Assembly: GCF_000295955.2 (NCBI RefSeq) | Contig: NZ_ALXE01000023.1 | Location: 1-64,000, forward strand | DNA: 64,000 nucleotides | Origin: Pantoea sp. A4 | GTDB lineage: Bacteria > Pseudomonadota > Gammaproteobacteria > Enterobacterales > Enterobacteriaceae | Direction: 5' to 3' | In this document: one piece after another, positions 1 through 10,721 of the stretch | Position numbering within the stretch: the first letter of the stretch is position 1 | How the letters are laid out: each line of letters starts with the position of its first letter | The notes under the pieces: model-generated | Told to the model about the DNA's origin: nothing | Databases searched by the model: none | The model's input: the letters and a program-made list of their open reading frames with translations, nothing else | Position numbers and translations under genes: made by a program

Positions 1-80
1 GCGTTTGCGGCACATAAAAATCCCCTCTTCTCATCGCTCGGCAGCCGAATAATCTCTTTATTAAGCACTCGCTCAGGCAT
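1..80 (-). CDS. partial small protein, possible RHH-type antitoxin (start only)
   Basis: An open frame starts with ATG at 78-80 and runs leftward off the window without a stop. It is preceded by AGAGG about nine bases upstream. Only about 26 residues are visible, beginning MPERVLNKEIIRLPSDEKR. The 'IRLPSDEK' pattern followed by an Ala-rich stretch resembles the start of ribbon-helix-helix DUF1778 antitoxins, which usually precede a GNAT toxin gene. This is a weak inference from very few residues. A nine-base inverted repeat just upstream fits an autoregulated gene. It could equally be an unrelated small protein. Confidence 0.35.
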   Translation of the reverse strand, partial: MPERVLNKEIIRLPSDEKRGFLCAAN

Positions 81-102
81 TATTTACTCAGCCTCTGCTA
101 TC

Positions 103-129
103 TTCTATATGTGGAATATGCATATAGAA
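103..129. promoter_or_regulatory. perfect 9-bp inverted repeat, candidate operator
   Basis: TTCTATATG at 103-111 and CATATAGAA at 121-129 form a perfect inverted repeat with a 9-base spacer, so the half-sites are one to two helical turns apart. It lies 23-49 bases upstream of the partial minus-strand start at 80, where a promoter operator would be expected. The regulator is unknown; autoregulation by the partial gene is a guess. Confidence 0.4.
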
Positions 130-261
130 CGCTGTTATTCACTTTGAAATGCGGCAATATCGACCGATTATGCCCATTAAATCCCGCTTTAAGCTGAAAC
201 ATTTTCATAAATCGCATGAGCGCTCGACATTTTTATCATGCCAGGATAATGTCAGGCATCT

Positions 262-285
262 GGATGTCTAAACGTTTATACGGTT
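262..285 (+). promoter_or_regulatory. tandem MetJ boxes upstream of metA
   Basis: Three adjacent octamers, ggatgtct, aaacgttt and atacggtt, match the met-box consensus AGACGTCT at 6, 6 and 5 of 8 positions. They end 18 bases before the metA start. Tandem imperfect met boxes are how MetJ with S-adenosylmethionine represses E. coli metA. A possible -10 (GATAAT, 245-250) lies just upstream, so bound MetJ would cover the start of transcription. Confidence 0.65.
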
Positions 286-303
286 GTAAGAGGTTATCAG
301 GTT

Positions 304-1233
304 ATGCCGATCAGAATTCCCGACGATTTACCCGCTGTGAATTTTTTACGTCATGAGAATGTCTTTGTTATGACGTCCTCACGTGCCAGTGTGCAGGAAA
401 TTCGTCCTCTGAAGGTCTTGATACTTAATCTGATGCCGAAAAAAATCGAGACTGAAAATCAGTTTCTACGTTTACTGTCGAATTCACCGCTGCAAATTGA
501 TGTGCAGTTACTTCGCATCGACAGCCGGGAATCCCGCAATACGCCCACTGAGCACCTGAACAATTTCTACTGCAACTTTGAAGATATTGAACACGATAAT
601 TTTGATGGATTGATCGTCACGGGTGCCCCGCTGGGATTGGTGGATTTTAATGACGTCGCCTATTGGCCACAGATCCAGCGTGTACTGCACTGGGCAAAAG
701 AGCATGTGACCTCTACGCTATTTGTTTGCTGGGCCGTACAGGCGGCGTTGAATATTCTCTATGGTATTCCGAAACAGACACGACAGACTAAACTGGCAGG
801 CGTGTTTGAACATCAAACGCTGCATCCACACGCGTTGCTGACCCGTGGTTTTGATGATGTATTCCTTGCACCACATTCACGCTATGCAGATTTCCCCACT
901 CAGCTGATCCGTGATTACACCGATTTAGAGCTGTTTGCTGATTCTGAGCAGACCGGTGCCTATCTGATGGCGAGTAAAGACAAGCGCCTGGCATTTGTCA
1001 CAGGCCACCCGGAGTACGATGCCTTCACGCTGGCTGGGGAGTTCCAGCGTGATACGGATGCCGGACTTGAGCCACTCGTACCCTATAACTATTTCCCACA
1101 GGACAACCCACTGCTGACGCCAAGTGCTACCTGGCGTAGCCACGGCAATCTGCTGTTTTCCAACTGGCTCAACTACTATGTCTATCAGATCACACCATTT
1201 GATCTGCGTAAAATGAATCCGACGTTAGAGTAA
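304..1233 (+). CDS. metA: homoserine O-succinyltransferase
   Basis: First committed step of methionine synthesis: it transfers the succinyl group of succinyl-CoA to L-homoserine in the cytoplasm. The protein is 309 residues, the usual family length. The catalytic residues fall at the E. coli positions: Cys142 in [10 protein letters not shown], and His235 and Glu237 in the GHPEYD motif. The ATG at 304 follows AGAGG at a normal distance. The gene stands alone between MetJ boxes and a strong terminator, so it is probably monocistronic and MetJ-repressed. The position just upstream of aceBAK matches E. coli. Confidence 0.97.
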   Translation: MPIRIPDDLPAVNFLRHENVFVMTSSRASVQEIRPLKVLILNLMPKKIETENQFLRLLSNSPLQIDVQLLRIDSRESRNTPTEHLNNFYCNFEDIEHDNFDGLIVTGAPLGLVDFNDVAYWPQIQRVLHWAKEHVTSTLFVCWAVQAALNILYGIPKQTRQTKLAGVFEHQTLHPHALLTRGFDDVFLAPHSRYADFPTQLIRDYTDLELFADSEQTGAYLMASKDKRLAFVTGHPEYDAFTLAGEFQRDTDAGLEPLVPYNYFPQDNPLLTPSATWRSHGNLLFSNWLNYYVYQITPFDLRKMNPTLE

Positions 1234-1269
1234 TCACCCAGAAAATTCGCAGTAGGCCGCCACAATGCA

Positions 1270-1299
1270 CCGCAACAGGTAACTGTTGCGGTTTTTTTT
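1270..1299 (+). terminator. rho-independent terminator after metA
   Basis: Perfect nine-base stem CCGCAACAG/CTGTTGCGG with a GTAA tetraloop, followed by eight T residues. It starts 37 bases after the metA stop. Confidence 0.93.
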
Positions 1300-1386
1300 A
1301 TGCCGAAGAAACATTGAAAATAATTGCCTTTTTAATAAAAAAAATAAATCCATTTTAATCATGTGTTTATAATGATAATTAAATAA

Positions 1387-1421
1387 AAATGGAAATAGTT
1401 TTTGATTTTGAAATTTAAATG
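1387..1421 (+). promoter_or_regulatory. IclR operator / aceBAK promoter region
   Basis: This AT-rich block contains TGGAAAT (1390-1396), then GTTTTTGATTTTG and a run ending in TTTAAATG. As recalled, it is almost the same as the E. coli aceB operator-promoter bound by IclR. It lies about 85-120 bases upstream of aceB. The iclR gene at the far end of the operon supports the assignment. The exact -35 and -10 elements were not resolved. Confidence 0.7.
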
Positions 1422-1505
1422 TTTATCCTGAGATCCAGTAGCTTAAAAAACACCCTACATCGGATCGCGCCATATCGATCTCAACGATCACAGGAGTAAG
1501 CCTCG

Positions 1506-3089
1506 ATGACAGATTCAGCGATTGATACCGATCTTCAGTTTGATCGTGATTTATCCCCGTCAGATCAGCAAATTCTAACGCCGGAAGCGGTGAACTTCTT
1601 ACAGCAATTGGTCATGCGTTTCAGCGAGGATCGTGGAGCGTTGCTGTATGCTCGCCAGTTACGTCAGCAGAAGTTGGATGCTGGAGAACTCCCTGACTTT
1701 GAATCGGAAACTATTTCCATAAGAGACGGCGAGTGGGAAATTCGCGGTATTCCTGGGGAACTGCGCGATCGTCGGGTGGAAATCACAGGCCCGCCAGATC
1801 GAAAAATGGTGATCAATGCGTTGAATGCCAACGTCAATGTATTCATGGCTGATTTCGAGGATTCACTCGCCCCTACGTGGGAGAAGCTGATTGAGGGGCA
1901 GCAAACGCTGCGGGAAGCAGTACGCGGTACTTTGCGGCATCAGAGTCCGGACGGAAAAATCTACCAACTGCAGGCAGATCCCGCGATCTTAATGTGCCGC
2001 GTACGCGGACTGCACCTGGATGAAAAACACGTGCGTTGGCAGGGGGCAGCCATTCCCGCTGGGCTGTTTGATTTTGCGCTCTATTTTTTCCATAACGCTG
2101 AGGCGCTGCTGGCTAAGGGGAGTGGTCCGTACTTTTACCTGCCAAAAACCGAGAGCTGGCAGGAAGTGGCCTGGTGGCACCGCATCTTTTGCTATGCCGA
2201 GGATCATTTTGATCTGCCGCGTGGCACGATCAAGGCCACGGTCCTGATCGAAACGTTGCCGGCGGTTTTTCAAATGGATGAGATCCTCTGGCATCTGCGC
2301 GATCACATCGTTGGACTTAACTGCGGCCGCTGGGATTACATCTTCAGCTACATCAAAACGCTGCGCCAGCATGCCGATCGCATCCTGCCGGATCGCCAGC
2401 AGGTCACGATGGCACAGCCGTTCCTTGATGCCTACTCCCGTCTCCTGGTGCGCACTTGTCATCGGCGTGGAGCCTTTGCGATGGGCGGCATGTCAGCGCT
2501 GATCCCAAGTAAAGATGCCGAACAAAATCAGTGGGTTTTACAGCGGGTTAAAGAAGACAAACTGCGGGAAGCGCGCAACGGCCACGATGGCACCTGGGTT
2601 GCGCATCCTGGGTTGGCTGACACTGCAATGGCGGCATTTAAAGAGGTGCTGGGCACGGCACAGAATCAGCTCCACATTCGACGCGAACAGGATGCTCCCA
2701 TCACTGCCGCTGAGTTACTGGCACCCTGCACAGGTGAAAGAACGGAAGCAGGCATGCGCGCCAATATTCGTGTGGCGCTCTGTTATCTGGCGGCGTGGAT
2801 CAATGGCAATGGCTGTGTACCCATTGAGGGATTAATGGAAGATGCGGCAACCGCTGAAATCGCGCGTACCTCAATCTGGCAGTGGATCCATCACCAGCAG
2901 ACGCTAAATGACGGACGGCAAGTCACAGAGTCACTATTCCGCGAGATGCTGCAACAGGAGCTAGAGGTATTGCAATCTGCGGGCAATCCCAATCCCGTTG
3001 CACAGGCCGCGAAATTAATGGAGGACATCACACTACAGCCGGACCTTATCGCTTTTCTGACCTTACCGGGCTACCGCCTGCTTCCCTGA
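1506..3089 (+). CDS. aceB: malate synthase A
   Basis: Condenses glyoxylate with acetyl-CoA to give malate, the second reaction of the glyoxylate shunt used on acetate or fatty acids. The 527 residues fit the compact malate synthase A type. The family signature around [16 protein letters not shown] sits near residues 275-290, and the LIETLPA segment just before it carries a conserved active-site Glu. AGGAG at 1492-1496 supports the ATG at 1506. aceA follows 16 bases after the stop, so the two are co-transcribed from the IclR-controlled promoter. Confidence 0.97.
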   Translation: MTDSAIDTDLQFDRDLSPSDQQILTPEAVNFLQQLVMRFSEDRGALLYARQLRQQKLDAGELPDFESETISIRDGEWEIRGIPGELRDRRVEITGPPDRKMVINALNANVNVFMADFEDSLAPTWEKLIEGQQTLREAVRGTLRHQSPDGKIYQLQADPAILMCRVRGLHLDEKHVRWQGAAIPAGLFDFALYFFHNAEALLAKGSGPYFYLPKTESWQEVAWWHRIFCYAEDHFDLPRGTIKATVLIETLPAVFQMDEILWHLRDHIVGLNCGRWDYIFSYIKTLRQHADRILPDRQQVTMAQPFLDAYSRLLVRTCHRRGAFAMGGMSALIPSKDAEQNQWVLQRVKEDKLREARNGHDGTWVAHPGLADTAMAAFKEVLGTAQNQLHIRREQDAPITAAELLAPCTGERTEAGMRANIRVALCYLAAWINGNGCVPIEGLMEDAATAEIARTSIWQWIHHQQTLNDGRQVTESLFREMLQQELEVLQSAGNPNPVAQAAKLMEDITLQPDLIAFLTLPGYRLLP

Positions 3090-3105
3090 AATGAGGAGAA
3101 CACCC

Positions 3106-4410
3106 ATGACGCGTACTCAACAAATTGCTCAAATTGAACAACAGTGGCGTGATGAAGCACGCTGGCAGGGCATTGAACGCCCCTATAGCGCCAGTGATGT
3201 GGTGAAGCTGCGCGGCTCGGTCTCACCTGCCTGTACGCTGGCGACGCGAGGCGCAGAAAAACTGTGGCATCTGCTGCAAGGCGGTTCCCAAAAAGGATAC
3301 ATCAACAGCCTGGGCGCATTAACCGGCGGGCAGGCATTGCAGCAGGCCAAAGCAGGCATTGAAGCGATCTATCTCTCTGGTTGGCAGGTCGCGGCAGATG
3401 CCAATCTGGCTGGGGAAATGTACCCGGATCAGTCTTTATATCCGGTGAACTCCGTTCCTGCCGTGGTTGAACGTATTAACCAAAGTTTTCAACGCGCCGA
3501 TCAGATTCAGTGGGCCAATGGCAGTAGCCCTGGCGATGCCGGTTATATCGACTTTTTCCTGCCGATTGTGGCTGATGCTGAAGCCGGTTTTGGCGGAGTG
3601 TTGAATGCCTATGAACTGATGAAATCAATGATTCGAGCCGGGGCGGCTGCCGTTCACTTTGAAGACCAACTGGCCGCGGTGAAAAAGTGCGGACACATGG
3701 GAGGCAAAGTGCTGGTGCCGACTCAGGAAGCGATCCAGAAACTGGTTGCCGCACGTCTGGCGGCGGATGTCATGGGCGTGCCCACCGTGCTAATCGCCCG
3801 GACAGATGCGGATGCGGCGGATTTAATCACTTCAGACTGCGATGCTAACGATCGGCCATTTATTCTGCCAGAGCGCACGGCTGAAGGCTTTTACCGCACT
3901 CGCGCGGGTATCGAACAAGCGATCAGTCGTGGACTGGCCTATGCGCCCTACGCTGACGTGTTGTGGTGTGAGACCTCAACCCCAGACCTGGCACTGGCAC
4001 AGCGTTTTGCGGATGCGATTCACGCGCAGTATCCGGGCAAGTTGCTGGCCTATAACTGCTCACCGTCGTTTAACTGGAAGAAGAATCTCGACGATCGCAC
4101 CATTGCCCACTTCCAGCAGGCACTGAGTGAGATGGGCTACGTGTTCCAGTTTATTACGCTAGCGGGCATTCACAGCATGTGGTTCAACATGTTCGATCTG
4201 GCCCATGCCTATGCGCAGGGCGAAGGAATGCGCCATTACGTGGAAAAAGTGCAGCAACCGGAATTCGCTTCGCGTGAACGTGGCTACAGTTTCTCCTCGC
4301 ATCAACAGGAGGTGGGGACTGGCTACTTCGATCAGGTCACTAACATTATCCAGGGAGGCAACTCCTCAGTGACGGCGATGAATAACTCCACCGAAGCCCA
4401 TCAGTTCTGA
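3106..4410 (+). CDS. aceA: isocitrate lyase
   Basis: Cleaves isocitrate to succinate and glyoxylate, diverting carbon away from the decarboxylating TCA steps. The start is placed at ATG 3106 ([14 protein letters not shown]) because AGGAG lies at 3093-3097 and the resulting 434 residues equal the E. coli enzyme. An in-frame ATG at 3091 would overlap the ribosome site. The catalytic KKCGHM motif places Cys at 195, the expected position. It is the second gene of aceBAK. An intrinsic hairpin directly after the stop should lower read-through into aceK. Confidence 0.97.
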   Translation: MTRTQQIAQIEQQWRDEARWQGIERPYSASDVVKLRGSVSPACTLATRGAEKLWHLLQGGSQKGYINSLGALTGGQALQQAKAGIEAIYLSGWQVAADANLAGEMYPDQSLYPVNSVPAVVERINQSFQRADQIQWANGSSPGDAGYIDFFLPIVADAEAGFGGVLNAYELMKSMIRAGAAAVHFEDQLAAVKKCGHMGGKVLVPTQEAIQKLVAARLAADVMGVPTVLIARTDADAADLITSDCDANDRPFILPERTAEGFYRTRAGIEQAISRGLAYAPYADVLWCETSTPDLALAQRFADAIHAQYPGKLLAYNCSPSFNWKKNLDDRTIAHFQQALSEMGYVFQFITLAGIHSMWFNMFDLAHAYAQGEGMRHYVEKVQQPEFASRERGYSFSSHQQEVGTGYFDQVTNIIQGGNSSVTAMNNSTEAHQF

Positions 4411-4417
4411 GTTCTCC

Positions 4418-4443
4418 GCCCTCTGGCTACCAGAGGGCTTTTT
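4418..4443 (+). terminator. intergenic terminator/attenuator between aceA and aceK
   Basis: A perfect nine-base stem GCCCTCTGG/CCAGAGGGC with a three-base loop is followed by five T residues, and the aceK ribosome site starts two bases later. It looks like a partial intrinsic terminator inside the operon, which would keep AceK far less abundant than AceA. Confidence 0.75.
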
Positions 4444-4455
4444 CAGGAGCGGCCT

Positions 4456-6189
4456 ATGTCCTCTGCCATTGCCCTAATCTCTCACACCATCCTGCAAGGT
4501 TTTGATGCGCAATACAGTCGCTTTCTGGATGTCACAGCAGGCGCTCGCCAACGTTTTGAACAGGCTGAATGGCAGGCCGTAGGCCAGGCGATGAAAGCGC
4601 GTATTCATCTTTATGATCACCATGTAGGGCTGGTGGCCGATCAGCTACGCGCGTTGAGTGACGCCAGCCGCTGGGATGAGAATTTCTGGCTAAAAGTGAA
4701 AGCGCACTATGAAACCTTGCTGCCGGGCTATCCTCGCCATGAGATTGCGGAAAGCTTTTTTAACTCCGTCTACTGCCGATTGTATGGGCATCGGCACTTA
4801 CATCCAGAGCGCCTGTTTATTGCCAGCCATTCCGTGCCTGCTGGAGACACGCAGCCGCTTCGGCCCCTGGCGCGTTGCTATCATCCACAAACGGGTTGGC
4901 TGAGGCTAATACAGCAAGTTCTGCATGATGTACCACTCTCGCTGGCATGGCGCGATCTGCCGCGTGATGCACACCATATCTTATGCCATCTGCATGAACA
5001 GTTCAGCGAAGCACAGTTAGGCTCTGCGTCGCTGGAAGTCTCCAGTGAACTGTTTTATCGCAACAAAACGGCCTGGTTAGTCGCTCGTCTGCATTTGCCA
5101 CAGGGGATTCAACCGTTCCTGCTGCCGATACAACGTGACGAAGGTGGGAAGCTATGGATTGATACCTGCCTGACCGATAGCAACGATGCCAGCATCGTAT
5201 TTGGCTTCGCCCGTGCCTATTTTATGGTGTATGCCCCGGTGCCTGCCGCCCTGGTCGCCTGGCTACAACCGATTTTGCCGGGCAAAACCCTGGCAGAACG
5301 CTACATGGCGATTGGCTGCCAGAAGCACGGGAAAACAGAGACGTTTCGCGAATATTTGCACGCGCTGGAGCACAGCACCCAACCCTTTGAGATCGCACCC
5401 GGTGTACCGGGCATGGTGATGCTGGTCTTTGTGCTGCCCGGTTTTGATCGCGTCTTTAAGGTGATGCGTGACACTTTCGCGCCACAAAAAGAGGTCACGC
5501 CACAGCAGGTGCGAGCCTGCTATCAGCAGGTAAAAGAGCACGATCGCGTAGGCCGCATGGCGGATACGCAAGAATTCAGCCATTTTGCCCTTCCGTTGGC
5601 CCGTATTCCCGCTGCATTAATGGCCGAGCTACAGCGGGCAATTCCAGAGAAGTTACGCATTGAAGGAGAAAGCCTGGTCATCAGCCATTTGTGGCTCGAA
5701 CGCCGAATGCAGCCGCTCAACTTGTGGCTGGCACAGGCGACACCCGCACAACAGCAGCACGCGATTGAAGAGTACGGTAATGCCATCAAACAGCTGGCGG
5801 CTGCCAATATCTTTCCAGGCGATATGTTGTTTAAAAATTTCGGCATGACGCGCCACGGCAGGGTGGTGTTTTATGATTACGATGAGATCCGCCCGATGAG
5901 CGAACTGTGTTTTCGTGATGTGCCTGCGGCCCGCTACGAGGAGGATGAGCTCAGCGCGGAGCCGTGGTACAGCGTCGGGCCGGATGACGTTTTCCCGGCG
6001 ACATTCCGTCCGGTGCTGTGCTGCGAAGCCGCTACCGGAGCACTGCTGCTGCGGCTACACCCTGAACTGTTTGATCCCAGTTGGTGGCGCGCCCTGCAAC
6101 AACGGATTGCGCAGGGGCATATTGAAGAAGTGATGGCCTGGCGGCACAGCCAGCGCTTCAGCGTGCGTTATCTCAACGCATTAGCATAA
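4456..6189 (+). CDS. aceK: isocitrate dehydrogenase kinase/phosphatase
   Basis: Bifunctional enzyme that inactivates isocitrate dehydrogenase by phosphorylation and reactivates it by dephosphorylation, setting the split between TCA cycle and glyoxylate shunt. The 577 residues match the family (about 578). An N-terminal regulatory part is followed by the kinase-like half: the nucleotide loop around [11 protein letters not shown] and the conserved Lys of [10 protein letters not shown] near residues 315-340, and KNFG...VVFYDYDEI near 460-480, whose Asp residues serve in catalysis and metal binding. AGGAG precedes ATG 4456. The stop directly abuts the iclR stop on the other strand. Confidence 0.96.
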   Translation: MSSAIALISHTILQGFDAQYSRFLDVTAGARQRFEQAEWQAVGQAMKARIHLYDHHVGLVADQLRALSDASRWDENFWLKVKAHYETLLPGYPRHEIAESFFNSVYCRLYGHRHLHPERLFIASHSVPAGDTQPLRPLARCYHPQTGWLRLIQQVLHDVPLSLAWRDLPRDAHHILCHLHEQFSEAQLGSASLEVSSELFYRNKTAWLVARLHLPQGIQPFLLPIQRDEGGKLWIDTCLTDSNDASIVFGFARAYFMVYAPVPAALVAWLQPILPGKTLAERYMAIGCQKHGKTETFREYLHALEHSTQPFEIAPGVPGMVMLVFVLPGFDRVFKVMRDTFAPQKEVTPQQVRACYQQVKEHDRVGRMADTQEFSHFALPLARIPAALMAELQRAIPEKLRIEGESLVISHLWLERRMQPLNLWLAQATPAQQQHAIEEYGNAIKQLAAANIFPGDMLFKNFGMTRHGRVVFYDYDEIRPMSELCFRDVPAARYEEDELSAEPWYSVGPDDVFPATFRPVLCCEAATGALLLRLHPELFDPSWWRALQQRIAQGHIEEVMAWRHSQRFSVRYLNALA

Positions 6190-7026
6190 TCAGCGACCAC
6201 TAAAAGCCAGCGTGACTTTACGCGCTTCACGAATCACCAGCGCGCCTAACTCCGTGATGCGGTCATCCGTCATACGTGCCAGCGGGCCGGAAATCGACAG
6301 TGCGGCAAAAGGCTCACCATGTTCATCGTAGATCGGCGCGGCAACACAGCGCAGGCCTAGCGCATGTTCTTCATCATCAAAGGAAAAGCCAGCTTTACGT
6401 ACCTGCGCCAGATTGGCCTTCAGGCTTTGTGGTGACATCAGGGTTTTCGGCGTGTAGTGATGCAAGCCTTTCTGATGCAGCAGTTTTGTAACTTGTTCAT
6501 CGCTAAGATGGGCAAGGAATGCTTTGCCTGCGCCGGATGCATGCATAGGCAGCTTGCCGCCAATCGGTGCGGACATGCGCATCAACTGCGTACACTGCAC
6601 CTGGTCGATAATCACTGCCTGATAATCGCCCAAATCCAGCACGGCCAGGTTAACGGTTTCACCCGAGGTTTCCATGAGTTGGCGTAGTACCGGATGGACT
6701 AACGCCAGCAAATTGCGGCTTTGCAGAAAGCTACTGCCGACCACAAAAGCATGAGCGCCAATGGTCCAGAGACCTAAATCACCCACCTGATGCACGAAGC
6801 CCTGCTGCTGCATGGTGGTGAGCAGACGATGCGTGGTGGAGTTGGGCAAACCTGCCTGTTGTGCCAGGTCGGTCAGGGCGACACTGCCGTGCGACGCTGC
6901 GATCAGCTCCAGTAACGTCAGGCCTCGGGTCAGTGACTGTACCTGGCCGCCAGTGGACGTGGGGCTAGCAGTCGCCGCAACAGCACGGGGTTTCTTACCG
7001 CGTTTTGCGGCTACGGGGGTGGCCAT
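6190..7026 (-). CDS. iclR: acetate operon repressor IclR
   Basis: Repressor of aceBAK, with glyoxylate and pyruvate as effectors in E. coli. The start is set at ATG 7026 (MATPVAAKRGKKP), preceded by AAGGAG. This gives 278 residues, normal for IclR; the open frame extends further upstream but without family similarity. The N-terminal winged helix covers about residues 28-90 (VQSLTRGLTLLELIA, then LPNSTTHRLLTTMQQQGF), and the effector domain follows, with the conserved PIGGKLPMHASGAGKAFLA segment. It is convergent with aceK, with no bases between the two stops. In E. coli, as recalled, metH lies beyond iclR; here the yjbEFGH genes do. Confidence 0.96.
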   Translation of the reverse strand: MATPVAAKRGKKPRAVAATASPTSTGGQVQSLTRGLTLLELIAASHGSVALTDLAQQAGLPNSTTHRLLTTMQQQGFVHQVGDLGLWTIGAHAFVVGSSFLQSRNLLALVHPVLRQLMETSGETVNLAVLDLGDYQAVIIDQVQCTQLMRMSAPIGGKLPMHASGAGKAFLAHLSDEQVTKLLHQKGLHHYTPKTLMSPQSLKANLAQVRKAGFSFDDEEHALGLRCVAAPIYDEHGEPFAALSISGPLARMTDDRITELGALVIREARKVTLAFSGR

Positions 7027-7141
7027 AACAGGCTCCTTGGTGACCGATTCTGGAAACCATTTTCGTTTTAATCCGCGTGAAAGTAAATGATGCCGGGAGG
7101 GCACATGCAGGCCTGCATTTCCTGCATGTTTCCAGTTGAAG

Positions 7142-7181
7142 AAAAAAACACGCCCGGTCCTGCTTACCCCATGGCGTGTTT
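7142..7181 (-). terminator. rho-independent terminator after yjbH
   Basis: On the minus strand AAACACGCC (7181-7173) pairs with GGCGTGTTT (7154-7146), with an 18-base loop and then a run of U (A run at 7142-7148). It lies 9-48 bases after the yjbH stop and separates that operon from the iclR promoter region. Confidence 0.8.
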
Positions 7182-7189
7182 TATCGGGA

Positions 7190-9280
7190 TCAATTAAATC
7201 GATCGTCCCGATCGCTGGTGAGGTTGTAGAGTTGGTACTTACGCGCCAGCATCTGTCCGCCATCGCGGGTGAGCGGCACCCAGTTAATTTGCGCACGTCC
7301 ACGGTTTGGCGTGGTGGTGAACAGATCAAGCGGTACGGAAATATAGAAGCCCTTGGTGAAATCACCTTCACCGTACTCTTCCGCCGAAACGTTGGTTTTA
7401 GTCACGTAGGCACCCACCACCACACCGCTGTCAAAGCGTTTGGAGATATCCACCGTTGCGCCTTTATCTTTCGCCAGATACTGCCCAACGCTGGCTTTCA
7501 CCAGCACATCCTGCATAAACCATGGCCGCCAGTAGGCGGTGAGATGTCCGGTTGGCGCTTTGTAAGCGGTGAAACGCATCATGTCATCCCAGTCACGCTG
7601 GCGCACATAGTTAGCGTCGATGCCAAATGCCCAGTTGCTGTCGATAGGGCGATACAATACTTCGCCCCCTACGCCGCCATACATGGTTTCCAGATAGCCG
7701 CCATACAGCTGTCCGTAGAAGCCATTACCAAGGTAGCCGAGATAGTTCGCCTGGAGGTCGTTTACGTACGCTTTGTTCTCGACGTACTGGCGGATGTGGG
7801 TGCGCACGCGGGCCAGGCCATGATAAGCACTCAGACCGTCGTAGTTGAATTTGTTGTAGTTGTTGGTGAGATTGGCGAACACGCTGCCGCCGACCAACAG
7901 GTGGTCGCTGAGCCAGTAATCTGCGCCGCCCATCACGCCGAGCTGGTACATGTAAAAGCTCTCAGGGCCGCCAATCGACTGATTGAGTACCGGTGAGAGG
8001 TAATAGCTGAAACGACTTTTGCGAATGAAATAGCCCTGTTCGGTTGTGCCTGGATCAACCGGATCGACTCTTTGCTGGCGCAGGGGACGATCTTGCCCAA
8101 GGGGATAACCCGCCAGATCCTGCCGCAGACTGGCCACATCTGTACGGGTGGTGACCTGTGGCATATTGGCGCGAGATTCGGTCACGTCCAGAGTGTCGAT
8201 CCCGGCGGGAAGATGATTCATGATGATCCGATTGGCGCGATCGATCCCTTCGCGCGTATCACGGTATTTCACCTGCTCACCGGAAACATACAGTGTCGAT
8301 CCCTGAGTCTGGATCCGTGGCGCATTTAGCCCCGCATTGTACTTAAGATCGCCCAACTGGCTGGCTACCACGCTCGGCTCCAGCATCGCATCCTGGGGAT
8401 CGGGTCGATAGTCCGGTTTCGGGCTATCAACGTGACCGGGCTGGATTGCATCAAAATTGGTGTGCAGCGTCACGCCAAACATGAAGGTATTGCCACGTTC
8501 ATAGCTGGCATTTAGCTCGGTCCAGCTGTTCAGCTGGTAGACGGCACCCACATTGAGTTTGCTTGTCTGCTTCAGCTTACCGGCAAAATCACCCCGATAA
8601 TCGTTGCCCTCATACTCCAGCTTTAACCGCAGTGGCTGCCACGGCGTTTGATACTCTACGCCGCCAAACGGGGCCATCGGGCCGTGGAACATCTGTGAGC
8701 CGTTGATTGCACCTGCCGTGCCGCCACTTGGGCGTTTGCAGTAGCTCTCGCTGGCTGAACAGAAGGGATTGGTCAGCGTGCCGCTGTTGCCCAAATATCC
8801 CCACCCAATACCGAAGGTAAAGTCCAGTGGACCCCAGGCTTTGCTGGCAACCAGATATTCGCTGTCGAACAGGCCAGTACCGCCGAGATCGCGGGTACCA
8901 AAGGCCACCGCTGGAAGCCAGTAGCTCTCGTTTAACAGGCGCAGTTTGAAATCGAACGACTTATCTTTATAGCTCTGTGAGCCGCTGAATCCGGGATTGC
9001 TACTGTATTGCCGGGTGCGCACATCGGTGTAGCGCACGGTGGTTTCCAGCCAGGGCAGCAGTTGCAGTGAAGCAGAGTAAAAGCGGTACTGATCGTTATT
9101 GCGATAGTTAAGGCTGAATTCGCCGTCCGGGGACATGCGCGCGGTGGGCGTTTGCATTAAACCAACACCACCAAAGTCTGACTGCGATGGGCCAACGGGA
9201 TCGGGGAAGGTGTCAGCCTGAGCATGAAAAGCTGTGGCAACAGACAGCGCCAGCAGATTGAGAAGCAACGGTTTTTTCAT
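7190..9280 (-). CDS. yjbH: YjbH/GfcD-family outer-membrane exopolysaccharide protein
   Basis: Large outer-membrane beta-barrel protein of the yjbEFGH operon, which affects exopolysaccharide production in E. coli and is paralogous to the group 4 capsule genes gfcABCD (YjbH corresponds to GfcD). The 696 residues match the family. A signal peptide ([22 protein letters not shown]) ends near residue 22. The mature part begins [25 protein letters not shown], a strongly conserved start, and the rest is rich in alternating aromatic strands. ATG overlaps the yjbG stop by one base (TGATG), showing translational coupling. The molecular role in polymer export is not established. Confidence 0.93.
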   Translation of the reverse strand: MKKPLLLNLLALSVATAFHAQADTFPDPVGPSQSDFGGVGLMQTPTARMSPDGEFSLNYRNNDQYRFYSASLQLLPWLETTVRYTDVRTRQYSSNPGFSGSQSYKDKSFDFKLRLLNESYWLPAVAFGTRDLGGTGLFDSEYLVASKAWGPLDFTFGIGWGYLGNSGTLTNPFCSASESYCKRPSGGTAGAINGSQMFHGPMAPFGGVEYQTPWQPLRLKLEYEGNDYRGDFAGKLKQTSKLNVGAVYQLNSWTELNASYERGNTFMFGVTLHTNFDAIQPGHVDSPKPDYRPDPQDAMLEPSVVASQLGDLKYNAGLNAPRIQTQGSTLYVSGEQVKYRDTREGIDRANRIIMNHLPAGIDTLDVTESRANMPQVTTRTDVASLRQDLAGYPLGQDRPLRQQRVDPVDPGTTEQGYFIRKSRFSYYLSPVLNQSIGGPESFYMYQLGVMGGADYWLSDHLLVGGSVFANLTNNYNKFNYDGLSAYHGLARVRTHIRQYVENKAYVNDLQANYLGYLGNGFYGQLYGGYLETMYGGVGGEVLYRPIDSNWAFGIDANYVRQRDWDDMMRFTAYKAPTGHLTAYWRPWFMQDVLVKASVGQYLAKDKGATVDISKRFDSGVVVGAYVTKTNVSAEEYGEGDFTKGFYISVPLDLFTTTPNRGRAQINWVPLTRDGGQMLARKYQLYNLTSDRDDRFN

Positions 9281-10005
9281 CAGTCCGGGATCCGCTTAGT
9301 CAGAAGAGAAACAATGTGCTGGTTAAGAGATCGGTCTTCGCCGGACAGATGCCAGGGATCAATACCGAGCCAGAGGATGCTGCCTGGCATCACCTCAACA
9401 TGACGTTGATTCCAGTAGGCGATTGGCACCTGCTCTGCACTCCCATCGGGTGCAATCACCGTGGCGTAGCTCTTATCTGCTCCGGCTAGCGTGGCATGAT
9501 GTGCAAGGTACTGACGCACGCTATAGCCCGGCTGCCAGGGAATCGCTCCCGCCCCGTCTACCGCGCCAAGCAGCAGAATGGTGTCTGGCCGATGGGCCGG
9601 ATAGAGATCGTACTTGCCTGCCAGCGTACGGTTAGCGGCGGCATACAGACGCACAGTATCCGGGTCTAACGAGGTAAACAGGCGTCCCGTCACCCGGATC
9701 TGACCAAGCTGTCGCAGGAGCGCTTGTGCCGTCTCTGCATAGTCCGCGCTGCTGTTACGCTGCCAGTGCTGGATCTGTTCCAGCGTCTGTTGATATTGCT
9801 GCTGGGCCACCACGTTGCGTGCGGGATCGGCAATCACCGTACCGGGCCACCAGTTTTGTTGTAGTGCCGGTTGGGTGACGAGCTGTGCCAAATCGTTGAT
9901 GTGGCTAAGTTGCAGGACGGGTTGCTGATGGATCTGGATCTCAGCACTGGCGTAGGCCGTGCCGACACACAGCATCAGGCTGGCTATGATCGTTTTTATC
10001 ATCAT
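9280..10005 (-). CDS. yjbG: YjbG/GfcC-family capsule biosynthesis protein
   Basis: Periplasmic protein of 241 residues. It is related to GfcC, whose fold has tandem beta-grasp domains like those of the Wza polysaccharide export channel. A signal peptide ([19 protein letters not shown]) ends near residue 19-20. Two adjacent Met codons (10005 and 10002) could start translation; the upstream one overlaps the yjbF stop as ATGATGA. The C-terminal half ([20 protein letters not shown], then ...[11 protein letters not shown]) is the conserved GfcC-type region. It probably assists polymer passage with YjbF and YjbH. Confidence 0.92.
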   Translation of the reverse strand: MMIKTIIASLMLCVGTAYASAEIQIHQQPVLQLSHINDLAQLVTQPALQQNWWPGTVIADPARNVVAQQQYQQTLEQIQHWQRNSSADYAETAQALLRQLGQIRVTGRLFTSLDPDTVRLYAAANRTLAGKYDLYPAHRPDTILLLGAVDGAGAIPWQPGYSVRQYLAHHATLAGADKSYATVIAPDGSAEQVPIAYWNQRHVEVMPGSILWLGIDPWHLSGEDRSLNQHIVSLLTKRIPD

Positions 10006-10649
10006 GATTTTGCAGGCTTAAGCAGGGTGGTTTCCACCGGGAAGTCATCTGCGGCGAGGGTCTGTTGCGCCTGGACCACCTCGCCACTGCGGTTATCGAT
10101 CCAGAAGGTGTTGTGCCACTGGCGCTGAGTGGCTGACAGCGTGACGGATTCCTGCCAAACCCTGCAGGGAACCTGCTGCCCAGCGATATCGAGAGTGCTA
10201 TCGGCAAGGCGGTGGAAGCGTGAGGTGGCGGTATCCGCGCGCACTTTTCCCTGCTCCTGCCACTGAATAATGCGCGTCCACTGGGCACCTTCGGCCAGCG
10301 TCAGCCCCTGTGCCAGCGGGTCTTGCGCTAAATTGCTCACATCTTGCAGGTTATCTTTCAGCCCGAGGGTTTTCACCAGTCGGCCATGCACAGTGACCAG
10401 CATAGCTTCATCGGCAGTGACCCATTTCTGGCTGCCTGCTTCGTTAAATGCCAGCACGACAAAAATACGTGGACCGTGATTGATGCGCGCATACAGGCTC
10501 GCATATGGTGTATCAGCAATCTGTTGTGGCGTCAGAGTGATATCTTGCGGCCCGGTAACAGCGCTTACCAGCGACTGTTGCAGCCCTTGTTCGGTTTGGG
10601 TACAGGCCTGTAAAAGCAGGCAACTGAGAAGCAGAGTAAGTCGACGCAC
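10002..10649 (-). CDS. yjbF: YjbF/GfcB-family lipoprotein
   Basis: Outer-membrane lipoprotein of the yjbEFGH operon, counterpart of GfcB. The start is assigned to GTG 10649 because GGAG lies six bases upstream. This places a short hydrophobic signal (VRRLTLLLSCLLLQAC) directly before the lipidated Cys at residue 16; the longer frame would put extra residues ahead of the signal. This gives 215 residues. Gln at -2 of the lipobox is slightly unusual. The stop overlaps the yjbG start by four bases. The biochemical role is not known. Confidence 0.9.
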   Translation of the reverse strand: MRRLTLLLSCLLLQACTQTEQGLQQSLVSAVTGPQDITLTPQQIADTPYASLYARINHGPRIFVVLAFNEAGSQKWVTADEAMLVTVHGRLVKTLGLKDNLQDVSNLAQDPLAQGLTLAEGAQWTRIIQWQEQGKVRADTATSRFHRLADSTLDIAGQQVPCRVWQESVTLSATQRQWHNTFWIDNRSGEVVQAQQTLAADDFPVETTLLKPAKS

Positions 10650-10721
10650 TGAGGCTCCGTCAAGGTTCAGGCTGAAGCAGAATAACCACACAAATGTGTG
10701 GTTATGGTTAAGGCGGTGATA

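Noticed and set aside
7136-7996. Long plus-strand open frame (286 codons) opposite yjbH
   Set aside because: Antisense shadow of a well-conserved gene; the start lies inside the yjbH terminator and no family resemblance was seen.
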